64,000 bases of DNA from Sphingobacteriales bacterium (lineage in GTDB: Bacteria; Bacteroidota; Bacteroidia; Chitinophagales; Chitinophagaceae). The notes below the pieces were generated by a model that did not search any database, was not told the DNA's origin, and saw only the letters and a program-made list of their open reading frames with translations. The translations under genes and the position numbers were made by a program. This document shows, one piece after another, positions 63,521-64,000 of the stretch (position 1 is its first letter; every line of letters begins with the position of its first letter). The stretch covers positions 62,001-126,000 of the forward strand of contig JAIXSZ010000015.1 of NCBI GenBank assembly GCA_027484425.1, read 5' to 3'.

Positions 63521-64000
63521 ATGCGTCTGTATCTTATACCATCGCCTATCGGCAATCTTGGCGACATGACCTACCGTGCGGTAGAAACCCTGCGCAGTGC
63601 CGATGTGTTGCTTTGCGAGGATACACGCACCACTGGTGTGCTACTGAGGCACTACAGCATACAGAAACCCCTCACCCCCTACCATGCCCACAACGAGCAC
63701 AAGGTACTGCCTCACCTCATAGAGCAGCTACTGGCGGGCAAGGTCTTTGCGCTCATCACAGATGCGGGTACTCCGGGCATATCAGACCCCGGTTTTCTGC
63801 TGGTGCGCGAGTGTGTCAAGCACAATATACCTGTAGAGTGCTTACCTGGTGCCACGGCTTTTGTGCCCGCATTGGTGCAGTCGGGCTTACCTGCTAGCAG
63901 GTTTGTTTTTGAGGGCTTCCTCCCCCTCAAAAAAGGCCGCCAAACCATGCTTAAAACCCTTGCCGAAGAACCACGCACCATCATTCTATATGAGTCGCCA
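63521..64000 (+). CDS. rsmI: 16S rRNA (cytidine(1402)-2'-O)-methyltransferase RsmI (partial)
   Basis: Open from ATG 63521 to the right edge, 160 residues visible; the 3' end is cut. It begins MRLYLIPSPIGNLGDMTYRA and contains CEDTRTTGVLL, ALITDAGTPGISDPG and the LPGATAFVPAL segment, all RsmI signatures of the tetrapyrrole methylase fold. It methylates the ribose of C1402 in 16S rRNA at the decoding centre. About half of a typical 225-280 residue protein is outside the window. Confidence 0.94.
   Translation, partial: MRLYLIPSPIGNLGDMTYRAVETLRSADVLLCEDTRTTGVLLRHYSIQKPLTPYHAHNEHKVLPHLIEQLLAGKVFALITDAGTPGISDPGFLLVRECVKHNIPVECLPGATAFVPALVQSGLPASRFVFEGFLPLKKGRQTMLKTLAEEPRTIILYESP

Noticed and set aside
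1-64000. CRISPR arrays, insertion sequences, prophage genes, att sites
   Set aside because: No regularly spaced direct repeats, transposase or integrase motifs or phage structural genes were seen; the tRNA has no adjacent integrase.

Overview
The window is chromosomal DNA of a member of the Bacteroidota, most likely a Chitinophagaceae-like lineage. Supporting signs are the gliding protein GldC, a secreted protein with a type IX secretion (T9SS) C-terminal sorting domain, DUF5606, a split MetH, many secreted or lipoprotein genes, and repeated upstream matches to the Bacteroidota promoter -7 element TAnnTTTG. I see no insertion sequence, prophage, CRISPR array or rRNA; one tRNA is present.

Layout. 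1-4.8 kb: a sugar-kinase-like APH protein cut by the window edge, SixA, a STAS protein and ClpC. 4.9-12.3 kb: a family-39 glycosyltransferase, a secreted Fn3 protein and a large SNF2 helicase with two SWIM zinc fingers. 12.6-16.6 kb: a single-module NRPS built like epsilon-poly-lysine synthetase (Pls), the most notable gene here. 16.7-24.9 kb: a small broken gene, a CAU tRNA, PaaZ, MsrB, a photolyase, a TPR protein, a methyltransferase-family protein that has lost its core, and FolA. 25-38.8 kb: MgtE, a polytopic membrane protein, a PaaE-like reductase, ArfB, CdsA, Dcd, DUF5606, PriA, the homocysteine module of MetH, a TlpA-type thioredoxin and threonine aldolase. 38.8-47.3 kb: TerC, then a sensory block (PAS-GAF kinase with an eroded ATPase domain, stand-alone receiver, TPR-PAS protein ending after the dimerisation helix, complete TPR histidine kinase) interrupted by a DUF3050 gene. 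47.4-64 kb: YceI, GNAT, UvrD, PabA/TrpG, CvpA, YqeY, GldC, an Omp28-like T9SS cargo, an unlisted 38-residue membrane peptide, an S41 protease, an L,D-transpeptidase, a two-subunit CoA transferase, RidA, an EGF-like lipoprotein, PrfA, PssA, PurS and RsmI (cut by the right edge).

How genes fit together. CdsA and PssA are successive steps toward phosphatidylserine. Dcd and FolA serve thymidylate supply; PurS serves purines and PabA/TrpG folate or tryptophan. PrfA, ArfB and RsmI act on translation; UvrD, PriA and the photolyase maintain DNA. Most of the window is housekeeping with very tight convergent gene ends. The less ordinary parts are the Pls-like synthetase, the incomplete kinases, the gutted methyltransferase, the 38-residue membrane peptide with a textbook promoter, and a set of genes whose -7 element lies only 4-12 bp before the ATG, which predicts leaderless or nearly leaderless mRNAs.
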